DNA from: an uncultured Prevotellaceae bacterium
Lineage (GTDB): Bacteria; Bacteroidota; Bacteroidia; Bacteroidales; Bacteroidaceae
Length of the DNA stretch: 64,000 bases
Direction of reading: 5' to 3'
Assembly (NCBI GenBank): GCA_900318995.1
Contig: ONMR01000011.1
Location: 124,001-188,000 of the forward strand
Shown: positions 61,171 to 64,000 of the stretch, piece by piece
Layout: the number at the start of each line of letters is the position of its first letter
Position numbering within the stretch: position 1 is the stretch's first letter
Notes under the pieces: model-generated
Seen by the model: the letters and a program-made list of their open reading frames with translations, nothing else
Databases searched by the model: none
Told to the model about the DNA's origin: nothing
Translations under genes and position numbers: made by a program

Positions 61171-62811
61171 TTAGAAACGATAAGTCGCTCCTAACATGAA
61201 TGATGGCTTGAGAGCCCTATAACCGGCATAGTAGTAATAGTTACCGCCCAGCAACTGCCTCAGGGTTGCATAGAATGACAGCTTTTCGGTCAGGTCATAG
61301 TCGGCCGTGACAGCCAGGTCATTGACCGTGGGCATTGCCTTTCCGTTAACTCTGTGGAAAGCCATAAGACGATATGACAGCATCATCTCCAATCCGGGCA
61401 TCAATATGGTACGGCCATACAAGTTACCGTCAAAAGCCGGTTTCAGTCTCATATAACCACCGATGAATCTTCCCAGATAATCATTGTATGTCATGTCAAA
61501 CTTTATCTGTGAACGGTCCGAGAACTGGAAATCGGCATCAAGACGGGCATACAGGACATCGGATGAATGCTGACGCAGCATGGATGTGACAATCAGCGAA
61601 TCAGCTCTGTCCTGAAACAACTCATCGATGGTATGACGATATCCTGCCTTGAAAGACATATTGACCAGGTTACTCTTGCGATAAGATACACCTACGAACA
61701 GATTCATCAGTTCATAGCCATCCCTGATACGCTCCTCTTCGGACCAATATGGCGAGATGAGTGCCAATGAGCGCATATTATTGTCAATTAAACCGCCCAC
61801 CATACCTGCGTCCATCCTGAAACGGTCATTTATTGTATGTCCGACTGTAATCTGAGGTGACATCATAAACTTATGGCCTGCTCTTGACCGGATATCCAGG
61901 TTTATTCCGAAACTGGCATCAACTCCGTCCCAATGCCTGTCCCAATGCGGCGACAGGGTAACGGTAGTGAAGTTGCGGTAACTGCAACCGTTCAGACCCG
62001 TCCAGTTCAGAACTGCGTATTTCTGCCTATAGTCAATTCCGGCAATGCCTTCGGCCATAGGCATACTGGCTCCGGCTGCAATACGAAGAAGACGTTCGCT
62101 GTTATCCCTTTCCACACCGTTCAGAACCAGAGAACCGCGGGTCAGCCACTCTATAGAAGCCATGCCAAACCATTCAACCTGATCCTTACGGCCAGATAAT
62201 GATAGTCCCAGACGCCCACGGTCAGTCTTGAGAGTCAGGTCACTTACAGAGCGTCTGGCAGAATCCATAGCAACACCTGGCATAAAGTTGTAGCTTGAAT
62301 GGCCGTATGCTCCGTCAACACTTAGCGTAAAACTGTTGAACCTGTGAGAATAGAGTGCCGCTAAATCGGCAACAAACATTCCGGATCTCCATTCTCCGTC
62401 AGGCTTTGAAGACCAACCGTTCATGGCACCTGAAATCTGCAGGACATCCCTTTCGGATATATTCCATTTAAAATCCAGAAGACCGTCACTGAGGTTCCTC
62501 AACCCATAGCCAAAACGTACCAGACCGGTATGGCTGGGCTTGGATACACTGTCTGAAAGTGAACCGAAGGTAACCATCGGCTTACGTTCCGTCCCTGTGT
62601 AAGGATTGACTGCGGTGTTGTAACTGACCGATACGGTCTGTCTCTCCTGATGCGGTTTGTCCGGCACCGGCATAATCTTACCTGCATCGGTAACTGACGG
62701 ATTGTAATTACCTTCAATGGTAAGCGACCTGGACGGGAGAATGTCATTCTGGGCTTTCAACCCGACAGAGTATGTGATGGCCAATATGGCCAATGCTATA
62801 TATCTTTTCAT
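61171..62811 (-). CDS. Outer-membrane beta-barrel protein paired with a TPR protein
   Basis: 546 residues from the ATG at 62811. Signal peptide (RYIALAILAITYSVGLKAQ). After a short periplasmic part (SRSLTIEGNYNPSVTDAGKI) the protein is a run of amphipathic strands with aromatic girdles (GLVRFGYGLRNLSDGLLDFKW, RSGMFVADLAALYSHRF in pieces, FVGVSYRKSNLVNMSFKAGY). It ends in FMLGATYRF, the C-terminal Phe signature of barrels inserted by BamA. No TonB plug is seen. It begins 7 nt after the TPR gene stop. In this position, next to topA, the TPR-barrel pair appears conserved in Bacteroidales as I recall. Function unknown. Confidence 0.8.
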   Translation of the reverse strand: MKRYIALAILAITYSVGLKAQNDILPSRSLTIEGNYNPSVTDAGKIMPVPDKPHQERQTVSVSYNTAVNPYTGTERKPMVTFGSLSDSVSKPSHTGLVRFGYGLRNLSDGLLDFKWNISERDVLQISGAMNGWSSKPDGEWRSGMFVADLAALYSHRFNSFTLSVDGAYGHSSYNFMPGVAMDSARRSVSDLTLKTDRGRLGLSLSGRKDQVEWFGMASIEWLTRGSLVLNGVERDNSERLLRIAAGASMPMAEGIAGIDYRQKYAVLNWTGLNGCSYRNFTTVTLSPHWDRHWDGVDASFGINLDIRSRAGHKFMMSPQITVGHTINDRFRMDAGMVGGLIDNNMRSLALISPYWSEEERIRDGYELMNLFVGVSYRKSNLVNMSFKAGYRHTIDELFQDRADSLIVTSMLRQHSSDVLYARLDADFQFSDRSQIKFDMTYNDYLGRFIGGYMRLKPAFDGNLYGRTILMPGLEMMLSYRLMAFHRVNGKAMPTVNDLAVTADYDLTEKLSFYATLRQLLGGNYYYYAGYRALKPSFMLGATYRF

Positions 62812-62818
62812 AGGGCTA

Positions 62819-64000
62819 TCATTCAAGTCGTTCTTCGATCATTTGGGCTATGTCATCATTCTCCGTATAGTTGTTCTTGAGAGAAAGCAGATACTGACGG
62901 GCCTCCACGTCCTTACCCTGCGCCTTGCAGATATCACTGAGCAGGATGAAACTGCGGGCCAGCCAATACATATGGGGGGTTCCTTCCTTTATGAACGCCA
63001 TTATTACCTTTTCGGCTCCCTCACGGTCACCGTTGTCAAACAATGTCTGGCTAAGCAGATAATCAGACTCGGCGCCGTACTGTGAACGTGTATCCTTGGA
63101 CAACTCCTCGAGCAACGGAAGCGCCTTCTGTCTGTTTCCTTTGGAGAGCAGCGCCTTGGCAAAGAAATATTTTATCTCCGTAACCTGCTCCTTGGACTGT
63201 TGTGACTGAAGGGCCTTGTCGGCATATTGGATTACAGCATCGTATTCATTGATCATACCGGCGGAATACACTATCGAATAAAGGCTGCGACGCTGACGCT
63301 CGGCATTGGTAGTTCTGTCATACAGCCTTATATAAGTATCCATGGCCGTCTCCCAATCACCTACATTCCAGGCCATCACCGCAGCACGGTCCATTGCGCT
63401 CTCACACAGACGACTGTTCTCATTTACGGTCACGTGCATGTAGCTTTCATAAGCGCGCTCATAATCATTCTGCTCCTCAAGCAGAATGCCCTGATAATAC
63501 CATGCGTTCGGAGCAAATGCACCGTTTGGAAAATCATTCAGATACTGTCCGAAACGCTCCAGAGCCTCATCTTTCTCTCCACGGCTGAACAGGCCCTCAG
63601 CTGCTGCGTAAGACAAAGAATCACGCTCGTTGGCAGCAATCGGTGCAGCGCCCTGGACAGAGCCCGCATACTCCAGATATGAGTTCACGTCACCTTTCTC
63701 CACATAGATGGATTTAAGGTCTACCAAAGCTGTACGTGCCTCATCACTTCCCGGATATTTGGATATCACTTCCTTATAGGCCTCTATCGCATCATCATAA
63801 TTGCCGTTCTGATAATAGATAAGAGCTGATTCCGCAGATGCCTTGCGGGCAAGGTCGGTCCCGGGATAATCGGATTTGATACGGCTGAATACCCTGACGG
63901 CATCCCGTGACTTGTCTGTCTGCTGATAGGCTCGTCCCTGTTCATACAGTGCAGACGGAACGTACGGAGATTCCGGATACATATCCAACAAGCGGTTCAG
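62819..64000 (-). CDS. TPR repeat protein, N-terminus outside the window
   Basis: 393 residues are visible; the frame is open to the right edge, so the start is missing. The sequence is continuous tetratricopeptide repeats, such as ALYEQGRAYQQTDKSRDAVR, ALIYYQNGNYDDAIEAYKEV, WYYQGILLEEQNDYERAYES and AKALLSKGNRQKALPLLEEL, in a BamD/YbgF-like style. Such proteins scaffold envelope complexes. The partner is probably the barrel protein encoded 7 nt downstream. No catalytic motif. Cellular location cannot be confirmed without the N-terminus. Confidence 0.85.
   Translation of the reverse strand: MNRLLDMYPESPYVPSALYEQGRAYQQTDKSRDAVRVFSRIKSDYPGTDLARKASAESALIYYQNGNYDDAIEAYKEVISKYPGSDEARTALVDLKSIYVEKGDVNSYLEYAGSVQGAAPIAANERDSLSYAAAEGLFSRGEKDEALERFGQYLNDFPNGAFAPNAWYYQGILLEEQNDYERAYESYMHVTVNENSRLCESAMDRAAVMAWNVGDWETAMDTYIRLYDRTTNAERQRRSLYSIVYSAGMINEYDAVIQYADKALQSQQSKEQVTEIKYFFAKALLSKGNRQKALPLLEELSKDTRSQYGAESDYLLSQTLFDNGDREGAEKVIMAFIKEGTPHMYWLARSFILLSDICKAQGKDVEARQYLLSLKNNYTENDDIAQMIEERLE

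Overview
The window looks like chromosomal DNA of a Bacteroidales bacterium (phylum Bacteroidota); genus cannot be assigned from sequence alone. Support: many genes are preceded by a Bacteroides-type -7 element (TAnnTTTG or TAnnTTCG), in four cases with a TTG exactly 20 nt upstream; Shine-Dalgarno sites are weak or absent; phylum-restricted families are present (PorW, PorX, DUF4834, DUF2490, DUF6057, DUF4419, T9SS-type C-terminal domain). Most of the window is housekeeping DNA in short, tightly packed operons. There are tRNAs for Pro(GGG), Lys(TTT) and Met(CAT). I saw no rRNA, CRISPR array, prophage or intact insertion sequence.

Layout. 1-5.7 kb: tail of an unknown gene, tRNA-Pro, then an operon of a small membrane protein, porW, porX and tsaE (type IX secretion periphery plus t6A synthesis). 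5.7-10.1 kb (minus): small acidic protein, trxA, dnaE. 10.2-12.7 kb: psd, pssA, a DUF4834 protein and a secreted SGNH hydrolase. 12.7-15.7 kb: tRNA-Lys and a coupled minus-strand operon of VTC/CYTH-type polyphosphate polymerase, DUF4956 membrane protein, DUF2490 barrel and a small protein with a T9SS-like tail. 15.7-19.2 kb: frr-rsgA, tadA with a small partner, yraN-birA. 19.2-23.7 kb: DUF4419 protein and a 1013-residue secreted protein with four FISUMP-like modules and Ig-like modules. 23.9-29 kb: pyrH, then the minus-strand set DUF6057, CxxCH beta-propeller lipoprotein, radical SAM/SPASM. 29-35 kb: rsmI, hflX, fumarase, holB, ricT, with an unusual hexamer-built hairpin repeat at successive gene boundaries. 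35-37.3 kb: a serpin lipoprotein and a decayed regulatory locus. 37.3-44.5 kb: purH-mreB-mreC-mreD-mrdA-rodA cell-shape operon. 44.7-48.6 kb: DUF362 protein with polyferredoxin, and a GPH-type symporter. 48.7-53.9 kb: GNAT, a broken parE, coaD, S41 protease. 53.9-55.4 kb: duplicated PAP2 phosphatase, tRNA-Met. 55.6-64 kb: ribF, CPBP protease, topA-aroK-argB, beta-barrel and TPR protein cut by the window edge.

Points that stand out: (i) the polyphosphate-polymerase/DUF4956/DUF2490/CTD operon and the radical-SAM/haem-motif lipoprotein/DUF6057 operon, two envelope systems whose functions I cannot state; (ii) two families of REP-like palindromes and one hexamer hairpin family, nearly all touching stop or start codons; (iii) recent gene damage: parE lacks about 100 nt around its catalytic EGDSA motif, a TPR/HTH regulator survives only as fused ends, and two genes have 3' ends that run into their neighbours.
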